28,760 nt of DNA from Pelagibacterales bacterium MED-G43 (GCA_002457475.1 NTJK01000004.1:1-28760); one strand, 5' to 3'. Positions 7,912 through 16,334 are shown, counted from the stretch's first letter. Notes: generated by a model from the letters alone, not told the origin. Translations and numbers: made by a program.

Positions 7912-9240
7912 ATGTCCAAAGAAGGAAGCACAGAAGCGCCTATAAGACACCCTGTAGATTTTAATCATCCAGATTTTTTAGACCCAAAAAAACTTGATGA
8001 TGAGATGAGGCGTGTTTTTGACATATGTCATGGATGCCGAAGATGTTTTAATCTTTGTGACTCATTCCCCAAACTTTTTGACATGATTGATGAGTCAAAA
8101 AATGAAGATGTAGAAAGTTTAAAAAGCAATCAATTTAAGCCAGTAGTAGACGCGTGTACGCTTTGTGATATGTGCTTTATGACCAAGTGTCCTTATGTGC
8201 CACCACATGATTTTAATTTAGATTTTCCACATTTAATGCTCAGATACAGAACAGCTCAGAGGAAAAATAACGAACTCCCTAAAATGCCTTATCAACTGGC
8301 AGAAATAGATCGAAATGGTAAAATTGGTGTTTTATTATCGAGAGTAATTAATTGGGTTACAAATATTAAAAATAATTTCTTTAGAAAATTGTTAGAAGCA
8401 TTAACTCAGATAGACAAAAGAGTTAGGTTACCAAAATACAACTCTGAAACATTTTCCAATTTTTTTGAAAAAAATGTTAAAAAAATCAGCTTTGGAAGAT
8501 CACTAGATAGAAAAGTTGTGATCTATTCAACTTGTTTTGTAAACTTCAATAAGAAAAACACTGGAGTAGCAGCGCTTAAAGTTCTAAAAAAAAATGGAGT
8601 AGTAGTAGAACATGCGTACCCCGGATGTTGTGGAATGCCATTTTTAGAGCAAGCTGATTTGCCTAAAGTTGTTAAGCAAGCGAAAGAAGTTTCAAGTGAA
8701 CTTTTAAAATGGATCGATAAAGGTTATGAGGTAGTTACTCTCACAGCTAGTTGTGGATTGATGCTGAAGTTCGAGTGGCCTTTGCTATTACCGGATAATG
8801 GAGATATCAAAAAATTATCTAAGCATGTTTTTGATATTGATGAATATATTGTTGATATCGCTAATAAGGAAGGACTTGCTCCAGGACTTTCAGAAATAGA
8901 TGGAGGCGTAACTGTGCACAACGCATGTCATGCAAGAGCACAAAACATGGGTATTAAAGCCAGAGATATGCTCAAGAATATTCCTAATGTTAAAATAGAC
9001 GTAGTAGAAAGATGCGCAGGTCATGGCGGCACCTTTGGTGTGATGAAAGAAACACATGATCTTGCTATTAAAGTCGGAAGACCAACAGCGAGACAAATTG
9101 ATAACAAAAAAAATAAGTATATGGCATCTGACTGTCCATTAGCAGGGAAACATCTTAATCAACTTTCAAAAGATACTGAAATTAGACATGATGAGGCATT
9201 ACATCCTATCGAAATAATGGCAAAGGCATATAAATTATAA
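7912..9240 (+). CDS. (Fe-S)-binding CCG-domain protein, GlpC/HdrD-like
   Basis: The start at ATG 7912 gives 442 residues. An in-frame TTG at 7867 lies inside the hairpin and would add an atypical WW-containing leader, so I reject it. The N-terminal half carries two 4Fe-4S motifs: C39-x2-C42-x2-C45-x3-C49 and C82-x2-C85-x2-C88-x4-C93-P. Then come two CCG (cysteine-rich) domains: the first has C208 and C239-C240-G, plus C281; the second has C339, then a degenerate C368-A-G-H-G-G, plus C408. This is the plan of GlpC and heterodisulfide reductase subunits, which pass electrons. No membrane helix is seen, so it is probably cytosolic. With the rubrerythrin upstream (no rubredoxin domain) and DUF3501 2 bases downstream, I infer a role in electron supply for peroxide reduction. 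The substrate is not known. Confidence 0.85.
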   Translation: MSKEGSTEAPIRHPVDFNHPDFLDPKKLDDEMRRVFDICHGCRRCFNLCDSFPKLFDMIDESKNEDVESLKSNQFKPVVDACTLCDMCFMTKCPYVPPHDFNLDFPHLMLRYRTAQRKNNELPKMPYQLAEIDRNGKIGVLLSRVINWVTNIKNNFFRKLLEALTQIDKRVRLPKYNSETFSNFFEKNVKKISFGRSLDRKVVIYSTCFVNFNKKNTGVAALKVLKKNGVVVEHAYPGCCGMPFLEQADLPKVVKQAKEVSSELLKWIDKGYEVVTLTASCGLMLKFEWPLLLPDNGDIKKLSKHVFDIDEYIVDIANKEGLAPGLSEIDGGVTVHNACHARAQNMGIKARDMLKNIPNVKIDVVERCAGHGGTFGVMKETHDLAIKVGRPTARQIDNKKNKYMASDCPLAGKHLNQLSKDTEIRHDEALHPIEIMAKAYKL

Positions 9241-9242
9241 TT

Positions 9243-9836
9243 ATGAATAAACAAGCTAGAGAAGTTACAAAAGCTGATCTTATACCAGCAGATGAATATG
9301 CCAAAAATAGAAAAACATATAGAAAAGAAATAGTTTCTTACAAAAAAGACAGACGAGTTTCATTAGGTCCATATGCAAATTTTTATTTCGAGTCTTATGA
9401 AACAATGAAAGCGCAAATTCAAGAAATGTTACATATTGAGAAAGGCGGCGATGAGCAGTTGAAAGATGAACTGGCTGCTTATAACCCATTAATACCAAAA
9501 GGTAGAGAACTTGTAGCAACATTAATGTTTGAAATAGACAACCCTCTTAGCAGAGCAGAGTTTTTAAATAAAGTTGGAGGTATTGAGGAAAAAATTTTTC
9601 TTAAAATCGGTGAGGAGAAAATAAAATCTATTCCCGAGCAAGACGTAGATCGTACTTCAGCTGAGGGAAAAGCTTCTTCAGTTCAATTCGTACATTTTAA
9701 ATTTAGTGATAGTCAGGTTGAAAAATTTAAAGATTTTTCAAATGAAGTTATCATTGGAATTGATCATGAAGTGTACTCACACACCTCAAAACTATCTGAT
9801 GCTAACAAAAGAGCTCTAGCTTTAGATTTTAGTTAA
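9243..9836 (+). CDS. DUF3501 family protein
   Basis: This 197-residue protein matches what I know of DUF3501: an N-terminal LIPADEYAKNRKTYR segment, then RVSLGPYANFYFESYETMKAQIQEML, a middle NPLIPKGRELVATLMFEIDN strand region, and a VQFVHFKFSDSQVEKF segment near the C-terminus. No cysteines, signal peptide or membrane helices are visible, so it is probably a soluble protein without its own Fe-S cluster. The family has no established function. It starts 2 bases after the Fe-S protein stop. Linkage of DUF3501 with rubrerythrin and CCG Fe-S proteins recurs in proteobacteria, by recollection, and suggests an accessory or scaffold role. The 3' end overlaps the convergent SH3-protein gene by four bases. 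Confidence 0.8.
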   Translation: MNKQAREVTKADLIPADEYAKNRKTYRKEIVSYKKDRRVSLGPYANFYFESYETMKAQIQEMLHIEKGGDEQLKDELAAYNPLIPKGRELVATLMFEIDNPLSRAEFLNKVGGIEEKIFLKIGEEKIKSIPEQDVDRTSAEGKASSVQFVHFKFSDSQVEKFKDFSNEVIIGIDHEVYSHTSKLSDANKRALALDFS

Positions 9837-10273
9837 AGCAAGCCCCAAAGACTTTTTTTTTGTAACCACCCCTTGAATTTTCCGGTAATAATTTTGCACC
9901 ATTCATCGTTACATTTCTTAATTCTAACAAGTCGTCCTTTACTGATTATTGCTATTGGATTAGAGTAAATTGTGGAGTCACTAAATAAAATCAATCCATC
10001 ATCAATAGTGATTGCTGCTTTCTTTTTAGAAAGTTGAGAGATATGTATCCACCCAGAATTATTTTCATGATCTCTAATTTTTCTAAAATTATCTGATTTA
10101 TCCTGAATGAGAACAGGTAAAAACTTTTTTTTGTAAAATATTTTAATAGGATAATCAAAGGACGGTCCTTGTCGCAGGTTTACTTTATCATTTCTTAGCG
10201 TAAGAAAATATTCGTCCATAGAATATAGCATTTTGCATGGTAACAATAAAAATAAAATTATAATTAAAGGCAT
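9833..10273 (-). CDS. Exported SH3-like domain protein
   Basis: This 146-residue protein begins with a hydrophobic stretch (PLIIILFLLLPCKMLYS), probably a Sec signal peptide or anchor, so the rest should be periplasmic. The segment FLTLRNDKVNLRQGPSFDYPI is the hallmark N-terminus of bacterial SH3 (SH3b) domains. A WIHISQLSKKKA segment and a second repeat ending GKFKGWLQKKSLWGLL complete one or two SH3-like modules. Such domains bind cell-wall peptides or proteins; no enzymatic domain is present. The first ten bases overlap the end of the thiF/moeB-like gene, so it is the last cistron of the ubiE-to-SH3 operon. LLPC is a poor lipobox, so a lipoprotein is unlikely. Function unknown. Confidence 0.75.
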   Translation of the reverse strand: MPLIIILFLLLPCKMLYSMDEYFLTLRNDKVNLRQGPSFDYPIKIFYKKKFLPVLIQDKSDNFRKIRDHENNSGWIHISQLSKKKAAITIDDGLILFSDSTIYSNPIAIISKGRLVRIKKCNDEWCKIITGKFKGWLQKKSLWGLL

Positions 10274-11010
10274 CTATTTAAACATTTTAAATTTTTACTA
10301 ATTTTAATTTTTCGTAAAGACATCGACAGTGAATTATAAATCAAAATATTATTATTTAGATCATCTTTTAAATTCAAAACTGTTTTTAAAACCTCATTTG
10401 CTTGCAAGGCACCTAATATGCCTGCTACCGGAGCAAATATTCCATCTGTCTCGCAATTAGTTTCTTCTAAGGGATGTTCAGGCATGAAACATCTTAAGCA
10501 TGGACCTTTTTTTTTAAAATTATATTTAAATAAATGACCATCAAATTTACTAATGGCAGCAGAAATAAGAATTTTTTTATTTTTTTTACAATAATCATTT
10601 ATTAAATATCTTGAGTTAAAGTTATCAGTTCCATCACAAATAATATCAAAATTTTTAATAATTGACTCAATATTTTCTTTTGAAATTTTTATTCTAAAAG
10701 TTTTAATGTTTATTTTATTATAAATTTTTTGGATTTTAGATTTTACTTGATTCACTTTAAATTTACCAACATCTGAAGTATTAAATAAAATCTGTCTATT
10801 TAAGTTACTTAATTCAACCTTGTCGTAGTCCACTATACCTATGTTGCATACGCCAGATGAAGCGAGATATGCAAGCAGAGGACAACCTAGGCCGCCCATT
10901 CCGATAATTAAAATTTTTGCGTTCTTAATTTTTTTCTGTCCAGCGAATCCAATTTTTTTTAAAAAAATTTGTTTTTTAAATCTTTCATAGTCCTTTTTAT
11001 CAAGTTTCAT
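10264..11010 (-). CDS. ThiF/MoeB/HesA-type sulfur-carrier adenylyltransferase
   Basis: These E1-like enzymes adenylate the C-terminal glycine of a sulfur carrier (ThiS, MoaD) using ATP. The 248-residue protein has the nucleotide motif IIGMGGLGCPLL (35-46), DYDKVELSNLNRQ (61-73) with the Arg finger R72, K84, and the DGTDNF motif (126-131). A zinc-type CLRC pair is at 171-174 and the predicted thioester-forming cysteine C186 is in NCETDG. The second zinc pair near the end is irregular (C243 and C247, spaced C-x3-C). There is no rhodanese domain. ThiF and MoeB cannot be told apart by sequence alone, and no thiS, thiG or moaD gene lies in the window. It sits 3 bases after dut and overlaps the next gene by ten bases. 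Confidence 0.85.
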   Translation of the reverse strand: MKLDKKDYERFKKQIFLKKIGFAGQKKIKNAKILIIGMGGLGCPLLAYLASSGVCNIGIVDYDKVELSNLNRQILFNTSDVGKFKVNQVKSKIQKIYNKINIKTFRIKISKENIESIIKNFDIICDGTDNFNSRYLINDYCKKNKKILISAAISKFDGHLFKYNFKKKGPCLRCFMPEHPLEETNCETDGIFAPVAGILGALQANEVLKTVLNLKDDLNNNILIYNSLSMSLRKIKISKNLKCLNRCL

Positions 11011-11013
11011 TTA

Positions 11014-11457
11014 TTATCTAACTCCAGTAGATCCAAACCCACCTGACCCTCTTTTCGTATCTTCGAGAGACTCCACTTCTTTTAACTTTGCTTTCACTAT
11101 TGGACATAAAACCATCTGTGCGACTCGCAGACCTTTTTCTACAAAAAAACTTTTATCACCGAGATTTATTAAAATTACTTTAAGTTCTCCTCTGTAATCA
11201 GCATCAATTGTGCCAGGAGTATTTAATACACTTATTTGATTTTTAGCAGCTAAACCAGATCGCGGTCTTATTTGTATTTCAAAATTTTTTGGTATTGCAA
11301 TAGCTAAACCAGTGGGGATTATCTTTGATTTACCTGGTTTTATCTCAATATTTTTCTCTATAAATGCGGCTAAATCTAATCCTGAAGATCCATCGGTTTC
11401 GTATTTTGGTAAAGGAACTTCTCTTGACAACCTTTTAATTAATATTTCTGTCATCAA
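11014..11457 (-). CDS. dut: Deoxyuridine 5'-triphosphate nucleotidohydrolase (dUTPase)
   Basis: Dut hydrolyses dUTP to dUMP and pyrophosphate, keeping uracil out of DNA and supplying dUMP for thymidylate. All five motifs of trimeric dUTPase are in order: GLDLAA (26-31), RPRSGLA (64-70), GTIDADYRGE (82-91, with the catalytic Asp region), RVAQMVLCP (111-119) and the flexible RGSGGFGSTG (136-145). At 147 residues it is full length. The first two codons are both ATG, so the start could be 11454. The gene overlaps the 3' end of coaBC by 23 bases. The coaBC-dut pair is common in proteobacteria. Confidence 0.97.
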   Translation of the reverse strand: MMTEILIKRLSREVPLPKYETDGSSGLDLAAFIEKNIEIKPGKSKIIPTGLAIAIPKNFEIQIRPRSGLAAKNQISVLNTPGTIDADYRGELKVILINLGDKSFFVEKGLRVAQMVLCPIVKAKLKEVESLEDTKRGSGGFGSTGVR

Positions 11458-12661
11458 TTAATTTATTTAATAAAATTTGAGCAATTTTATTAGCAATAAA
11501 ACTTTTTTTATTTTTTGGTATTATTTTTACATTTCCTTTTTTGTCAATTACTGATACTTTATTGAAATCTGAATTAAACCCAATCCCTTTTTTTGAAACA
11601 TCATTAGCAAAAATTAGATCACAATTTTTATTTTTCATTTTTTGTTTAGAATTTTCAATCACATTTTTAGTTTCTGCGGAAAAACCAGCAACGATTTCGG
11701 GTCTGTTCCTATTATTTTTGGACAAGAAATCTAGTATGTCATTGTTTTTAATAAAGTTTAATGATTTAAAATTTAGCTTATCTTTTTTTATTTTATTTTT
11801 ACTTTTTTCAGCTGGCTTGAAATCAGTTACAGCTGCTGTACATACTGCTAAATTTACAGGCAAAGTTTTCTTTACTACATTAAACATTTCCTCTGCAGAT
11901 ATTATTTTTTTTATTTTTATTCCTTTAGGAAAAGCTAATTTAGAGGGGCCAGTAATTAATGTTGTCTTTATGCCAAGTTTATTCAGCGCTATAGCAATTT
12001 CGTAACCTTGTTTGCCACTTGACTCATTAGAGATATATCGAATTGGATCAATGTACTCACGTGTAGGTCCTGCAGTAACCAAGGCTTTAAGATTTCTTTC
12101 TTTTACAATATTTTTTTTATCAAAGTAATTTTTTAAGTATGCAAAAATTTGCCTTGGACTAGACATTTTGCCTTCACCAAACTCCCCACATGCCATTTCA
12201 CCTTTCTCAGGTCCAATAAATAGATAACCAAAGTCCAGTAAAATTTTTAGATTTAACTGAGTAGCTTTATGTAACCACATTCTCACATTCATAGCTGGCA
12301 CTAAGAGAATATCTTTGTCTGCAGCCAACAAAACAGTAGTAGCTAAATCTTCCGCTCTTCCAATTGATATTTTACTCATAAAATTCGCAGTAGTTGGCAT
12401 TACTAAAATGATATCTGCCCATCTAGAAAGTGATATGTGATCTATTTCTGTCTCTGTTTCAGAATCGAACAAATTTTCAAATGTTTTTGATCTAGTTAAT
12501 GTTGATAAAGACAAAGGTGTAACAAATTCCCGACCACTTTTTGTAAGAATAGTTTTTACTTCTACATCATTTTTTTTTAGCAATCTAATTAAATCAAGAG
12601 ATTTGTAAGCGGCTATACCACCACCTATAATTATTAAGATTTTTTTATTTTTTAATGACAT
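11435..12661 (-). CDS. coaBC: Bifunctional phosphopantothenoylcysteine synthetase/decarboxylase CoaBC
   Basis: The enzyme joins cysteine to 4'-phosphopantothenate and decarboxylates the product to 4'-phosphopantetheine, two steps of coenzyme A synthesis. The 408-residue protein shows the CoaC flavoprotein half first: GGGIAAYKSLDLIR (13-26), catalytic H75 in IDHISLSRWAD, PAMNVRMW (122-129) and the flexible-flap cysteine C158 in MACGEFGEGKM. The CoaB half starts near residue 190 with LVTAGPTREYIDPIRYISN, followed by SSGKQGYEIA and an AAVTDFKP motif. Both halves look intact. It lies 9 bases after ubiB and overlaps dut by 23 bases. Confidence 0.96.
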   Translation of the reverse strand: MSLKNKKILIIIGGGIAAYKSLDLIRLLKKNDVEVKTILTKSGREFVTPLSLSTLTRSKTFENLFDSETETEIDHISLSRWADIILVMPTTANFMSKISIGRAEDLATTVLLAADKDILLVPAMNVRMWLHKATQLNLKILLDFGYLFIGPEKGEMACGEFGEGKMSSPRQIFAYLKNYFDKKNIVKERNLKALVTAGPTREYIDPIRYISNESSGKQGYEIAIALNKLGIKTTLITGPSKLAFPKGIKIKKIISAEEMFNVVKKTLPVNLAVCTAAVTDFKPAEKSKNKIKKDKLNFKSLNFIKNNDILDFLSKNNRNRPEIVAGFSAETKNVIENSKQKMKNKNCDLIFANDVSKKGIGFNSDFNKVSVIDKKGNVKIIPKNKKSFIANKIAQILLNKLIDDRNIN

Positions 12662-12670
12662 TTTCTAAGA

Positions 12671-14230
12671 TTAAAATACTAACAAGAAGACAATTACAAT
12701 ACCAAAAAAACTTATAACGACATTATTTCTAAAATTTTTTAATCTCATCTGTTCCATTTCTAAGTTTTTGTTATTTATCCCTAAATTTAATTTCCCCTCA
12801 GCTACTAGTTTTAGGGCATATTCTGCTTTATCCATTAAATTAGGAAAATCAGGTATTCGTTTGATTATCTCAGCGGATGTATTTAAAGCTGTATCAATTG
12901 TTGATTTAGGGCTTTTTAAGTTCCTCAGCCAGTTCTCTAAAACAGGCTTGGACACCTCCCAAATGTTTGTTTCAGGGTATAACTTTCGTGCGACACCCTC
13001 TACAACAACCATTGTTTTTTGAAGCAATAATAATGGAGGTTGAGTAGCCATATTGAATTTTTCTGTAATCTCAAACAATTGAGCGAGTAAATTTCCACCA
13101 GAAATATCTTTTATAGATTGGCCAAAAATTGGCTCTCCCACAGAGCGCAACGCTTGAGCAAATTCGTCCTTAGAAGCATTTTGGGGGACTAATCCAGCTT
13201 GAAAATGAACTTCTGCAACTTTGACATAATCTCGCTGTATGAATCCGTATAAAATTTCAGCTAAAAATTTCCTATTATTTTTATCTAGTCTACCCATAAT
13301 TCCGAAATCAACAGGAACAATATTACCTTTAGGGTCAACAAACAGATTACCTTGGTGCATATCGCCGTGAAAAAAACCATCTCTAACAGCTTGTTTTAAA
13401 AAATGTTGAATTAGATTCTCTGCTAGATTTTTTAAATTGACACCCTGTTCTTCTAACTTTCCTTGCTCTCTAATTGAAACACCATCTACTTTATCTAAAG
13501 TAAGTATTTTTTTTGTAGTATAATTCCAATAAATTTTTGGAACATTAAATCCATTATCTAGTTTTGTATTTTCATATAATTCGTTAGCAGCAGCAGCCTC
13601 AAATCTTAGGTCCATTTCGATATTGGTAATTTCTCTTAAAAGGTGTACTACTTCTACAAGTTTTAATCTCTTAGCTTTAGAAATTGTATTTTCGACGATA
13701 TATGCGAATAACATTAAAGCATCCAATTCCTCATTAAATAATTGTTCTATATCCGGTCGTAAAATTTTTATTGCTACCTGTTTTTCTTGATTTTCATTTT
13801 TAATTTTGGCGAAATGAACCTGCGCAATAGATGCCGCCGCTATCGGTTCACCAATTTCAATTATATTTTGGTATTGTTTTTCACCTATCTCTTTTTTAAT
13901 TACTTTTTTGGCCTCATAAAGTTCAAACGCAGGAACTTTGTCTTGAAGTTTTTCTAAATCTTTTGCCATCTCTTCTCCTATAATATCTGGTCGGGTGGCC
14001 AAAAATTGTCCAAGTTTTATAAATGTTGTGCCCATACTTTGAAGCGCTCCGCAGAGGTTTTGTCCTGGGTTGTTATTTTGTAAATGAGTATTTTTTGAAC
14101 CAATTGAAATCAAACTAAAAAATAAATTTAATGGAACTGGTATTTGATGTATTTGACTAATTGTATCAATCGCTCCAGATGTAGATAGCTTCCTTGCAAT
14201 CTGAAATAACTTAAAAACTCTTTTTAACAT
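12671..14230 (-). CDS. ubiB: UbiB family atypical kinase/ATPase for ubiquinone synthesis
   Basis: UbiB (ABC1/ADCK family) is a membrane-associated ATPase required for ubiquinone biosynthesis. The 519-residue protein has the family-specific KLGQ motif (72-75, the KxGQ loop), the Ala-rich AAAS motif (131-134) replacing the glycine-rich loop, the ATP lysine in VAIKILRP (K155), the catalytic HGDMHQGN (288-295) and the metal-binding DFG (308-310). A hydrophobic C-terminal stretch (NVVISFFGIVIVFLLVF) predicts a membrane anchor. The gene directly abuts ubiE with no spacer. The ubiE-ubiB order is a classic ubiquinone cluster and fits a respiring aerobe. Confidence 0.95.
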   Translation of the reverse strand: MLKRVFKLFQIARKLSTSGAIDTISQIHQIPVPLNLFFSLISIGSKNTHLQNNNPGQNLCGALQSMGTTFIKLGQFLATRPDIIGEEMAKDLEKLQDKVPAFELYEAKKVIKKEIGEKQYQNIIEIGEPIAAASIAQVHFAKIKNENQEKQVAIKILRPDIEQLFNEELDALMLFAYIVENTISKAKRLKLVEVVHLLREITNIEMDLRFEAAAANELYENTKLDNGFNVPKIYWNYTTKKILTLDKVDGVSIREQGKLEEQGVNLKNLAENLIQHFLKQAVRDGFFHGDMHQGNLFVDPKGNIVPVDFGIMGRLDKNNRKFLAEILYGFIQRDYVKVAEVHFQAGLVPQNASKDEFAQALRSVGEPIFGQSIKDISGGNLLAQLFEITEKFNMATQPPLLLLQKTMVVVEGVARKLYPETNIWEVSKPVLENWLRNLKSPKSTIDTALNTSAEIIKRIPDFPNLMDKAEYALKLVAEGKLNLGINNKNLEMEQMRLKNFRNNVVISFFGIVIVFLLVF

Positions 14231-14935
14231 TTAAATTTTCCACCCAGAATGTATTGCTGAGATACCACTTGAGAGATTTCTGTATTCTACTTGAGTAAAA
14301 CCATTTTTAGTTATTAGCTCTAAAAGCTGTTCTTGGTTATAGAAGGTATCAATGCTATTAATCAAATATTCGTAAGGCTTTGATGATCCTATAATATATT
14401 TTCCTAAAATAGGTATAGTTTTCGAATAGTTTTTATATAAGAGATTTAATAACTCATTATCAATTTTTGAAAACTCTAAACACATGAAACGACCACCTGG
14501 CTTTAAAACTCTAAATGCCTCCTTAAGAGTTTTATCAATATCAGAAACATTTCTTATACCGTAGCTAATTGAATAGAAGTCATACATATTATCTTCAACT
14601 GGCAAATTTTCTGCACTATCATTGATCCAGTTAATATTACTAAAATTTAAAAGATTGCTTTTTCCTTTCTTAAACATATCTTTGTTTGGTTCTATGCAAG
14701 TAACTTTTGATAGATTTTTGTTTCGTAAAGAAAATAGTTTAGCTATATCGCCAGTGCCTGATGCGACATCAATCAAGGAGGAATTACGAGAAGGATTCAT
14801 CCAGTCAATAAATTTATCCTTCCAAACACGATGTATTCCTAAAGACATAATATCATTCATTAAATCGTATTTATTATAAACCTCTGAAAATACAGAATTG
14901 ACTAATTTCGCTTTATCTTGAATAGTGTTTTTCAT
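14231..14935 (-). CDS. ubiE: Demethylmenaquinone/2-methoxy-6-polyprenyl-1,4-benzoquinol methyltransferase UbiE
   Basis: UbiE is a SAM-dependent C-methyltransferase of ubiquinone (and, where present, menaquinone) synthesis. The 234-residue protein shows the family start VFSEVYNKYDLMNDIMSLGIHRVWK (16-39), the SAM motif LIDVASGTGDIA (54-65), the NLPVED post-motif near residue 115, the SYGIRNVSD segment and the ending SSGISAIHSGWKI. It is the first gene of a minus-strand operon (ubiE-ubiB-coaBC-dut-thiF/moeB-like-SH3). Only 11 bases separate its ATG from that of the divergent mutM, so the promoters of both must extend into the opposite gene. Confidence 0.96.
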   Translation of the reverse strand: MKNTIQDKAKLVNSVFSEVYNKYDLMNDIMSLGIHRVWKDKFIDWMNPSRNSSLIDVASGTGDIAKLFSLRNKNLSKVTCIEPNKDMFKKGKSNLLNFSNINWINDSAENLPVEDNMYDFYSISYGIRNVSDIDKTLKEAFRVLKPGGRFMCLEFSKIDNELLNLLYKNYSKTIPILGKYIIGSSKPYEYLINSIDTFYNQEQLLELITKNGFTQVEYRNLSSGISAIHSGWKI

Positions 14936-14946
14936 AGATTAATTAT

Positions 14947-15816
14947 ATGCCAGAATTACCAGAAGTTGAAGTTGTTAAAAGGTCCTTAATTAAAAAAACA
15001 CAAAATTTAATTGTAAAATCAGTAAAAATAAATGATGGAAGACTAAGATATAAAATCGACAGAAAAAAAATCAAAACAATAATTGGATTAAAGTTTAAAA
15101 ACATTTCTAGAAGATCAAAATATCTATTATTTTTCTTTGAGAAAGATATTGTAATGCTCGCGCATTTGGGCATGACGGGAAAATTTTTTTTTGTAGATCA
15201 CAAAAGAACAAAATACAAAACTAGTTTTTATTACAATATAAATGAAGAAAAAGACAAAAAACACGACCGCATTATTTTCAATTTATCAAATAATCAAAAA
15301 CTAATCTATAATGATATAAGAAAATTTGGTTTCATAAAGTTTATTAAACGCGTTAATTTAGATAAAAATGCCCATCTTAAATTTTTAGGACCAGAACCAT
15401 TAAGCGCTAAATTTAATATCAGATATTTTAAAAATTATATTGTTGGAAAAGAAAGGACTATAAAAGATATTTTAATGGATCAAAAATTTATATCAGGACT
15501 TGGTAATATTTACGTAAACGAAATTCTTTTTTTTAGCGGGATAAGACCCTCAAAGAAAATTGGCAAACTGAGAGATGCCGAGATCCAAAAAATTATAAAA
15601 TTTTCTAAAAAGATAATTTTTAAAGCCATTATGCTTGGAGGTTCATCTATAAAAGATTTTTCTAGTAGCAGTGGAAAAAAAGGTTCATTTCAGCAACATT
15701 TCAACGTTTATGGAAAAAGAGGTGAAAATTGCCTTAGAGCTAAGTGTAAAGGCAAAATAAAAAAAATTGTAATATCTAATCGAGCATCATTTTTTTGCAA
15801 TAAATGTCAAAAATAA
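14947..15816 (+). CDS. mutM: Formamidopyrimidine-DNA glycosylase (Fpg)
   Basis: MutM removes 8-oxoguanine and formamidopyrimidines and cuts the abasic site. The 289-residue protein begins MPELPEVEVVKRSL, with the catalytic Pro immediately after Met and the essential Glu next. The MLAHLGMTGKF segment near residue 70, the helix-two-turn-helix (IKDILMDQKFISGLGNIYVNEILF) and a C-terminal zinc finger with C262, C267, C284 and C287 follow, closing with the NRASFFCNKCQK type ending. The first zinc spacing (C-x4-C) is slightly longer than the usual C-x2-C. It starts 11 bases from the divergent ubiE and precedes rpsT, an arrangement known in alphaproteobacteria. Confidence 0.96.
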   Translation: MPELPEVEVVKRSLIKKTQNLIVKSVKINDGRLRYKIDRKKIKTIIGLKFKNISRRSKYLLFFFEKDIVMLAHLGMTGKFFFVDHKRTKYKTSFYYNINEEKDKKHDRIIFNLSNNQKLIYNDIRKFGFIKFIKRVNLDKNAHLKFLGPEPLSAKFNIRYFKNYIVGKERTIKDILMDQKFISGLGNIYVNEILFFSGIRPSKKIGKLRDAEIQKIIKFSKKIIFKAIMLGGSSIKDFSSSSGKKGSFQQHFNVYGKRGENCLRAKCKGKIKKIVISNRASFFCNKCQK

Positions 15817-15859
15817 TAAAGTTGACCATATTACATTGCACATATATATAATCCTAAAA

Positions 15860-16120
15860 ATGCCCAATACTAAATCTGCAATTAGAAGAGTTAGAAGAGT
15901 TAAAAAACAAACTCAAGTTAATAGAATTAGGAAGAGTAAGTACAAAAATACAATAAAGTTAATGGAAAACCTCCTAAAAGAAAAAAATAAAGATAAAGCA
16001 AAAAAATATTTTTCTAAATTTCAATCAATTCTAATGCAGGTTGCTAAGTCTGGCGTGGTTAGTAAAAATACGGCGGCTAGAAAAATTTCAAGAATTTCTA
16101 AAAGAATTTCCGCAAAATAA
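15860..16120 (+). CDS. rpsT: 30S ribosomal protein S20
   Basis: This is S20, a primary 16S rRNA-binding protein of the small-subunit body. The ATG at 15860 gives 86 residues beginning MPNTKSAIRRVRR, the family N-terminus. An in-frame ATG at 15836 would add MHIYIILK, which no S20 has, so I reject it. The protein is strongly basic and helical (KKYFSKFQSILMQVAKSGVVSKNTAARKISRISKRI). The 43-base gap after mutM holds no convincing promoter. The gene is followed by a 214-base AT-rich gap before dnaA, the usual neighbour in this group. Confidence 0.97.
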   Translation: MPNTKSAIRRVRRVKKQTQVNRIRKSKYKNTIKLMENLLKEKNKDKAKKYFSKFQSILMQVAKSGVVSKNTAARKISRISKRISAK

Positions 16121-16334
16121 TCAATCCTAAGTTGATAGAGTCTATTTTATCTTTCTATATTTAGATTACACCAACCAAATATTGAAACTTCATTCAAAGA
16201 GTTGAAACAATTTTTTTTAATTCTATCTGAACGATTATAGTACAACCCAAAGCAAATTATTTTTAATTTTGAAAAAAAATTTCTTGCAATATTTTTTAAA
16301 AGGTCGTTTAAAGAACTTCTACTTACTTATCTAC
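16121..16334 (+). promoter_or_regulatory. dnaA upstream region with one DnaA-box-like site
   Basis: The 214-base spacer between rpsT and dnaA is AT-rich and codes for nothing I can support. TTATCTACA (16327-16335) differs from the DnaA box TTATCCACA at one position, and its last A is the first base of the dnaA start codon. TATAGT (16236-16241) could be a -10 but has no good -35. I see no cluster of DnaA boxes or long iterons, so this does not look like a complete oriC. The TTG at 16269 is in frame with dnaA but gives a poor N-terminus. Confidence 0.4.

Noticed and set aside
11541..12005. 154-codon open frame on the plus strand within coaBC
   Set aside because: It is antisense to a clearly coding CoaBC frame and resembles no family; a by-product of AT-rich codon use.
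15836..15859. Upstream ATG for rpsT
   Set aside because: S20 proteins begin at the MPNTKSA-type sequence encoded from 15860.
16269..16334. TTG start extending DnaA by 22 codons
   Set aside because: The leader is unlike DnaA domain I, and ATG 16335 fits the family.
16121..16334. Possible oriC next to dnaA
   Set aside because: Only one DnaA-box-like site and no repeat cluster; not enough for an origin call.
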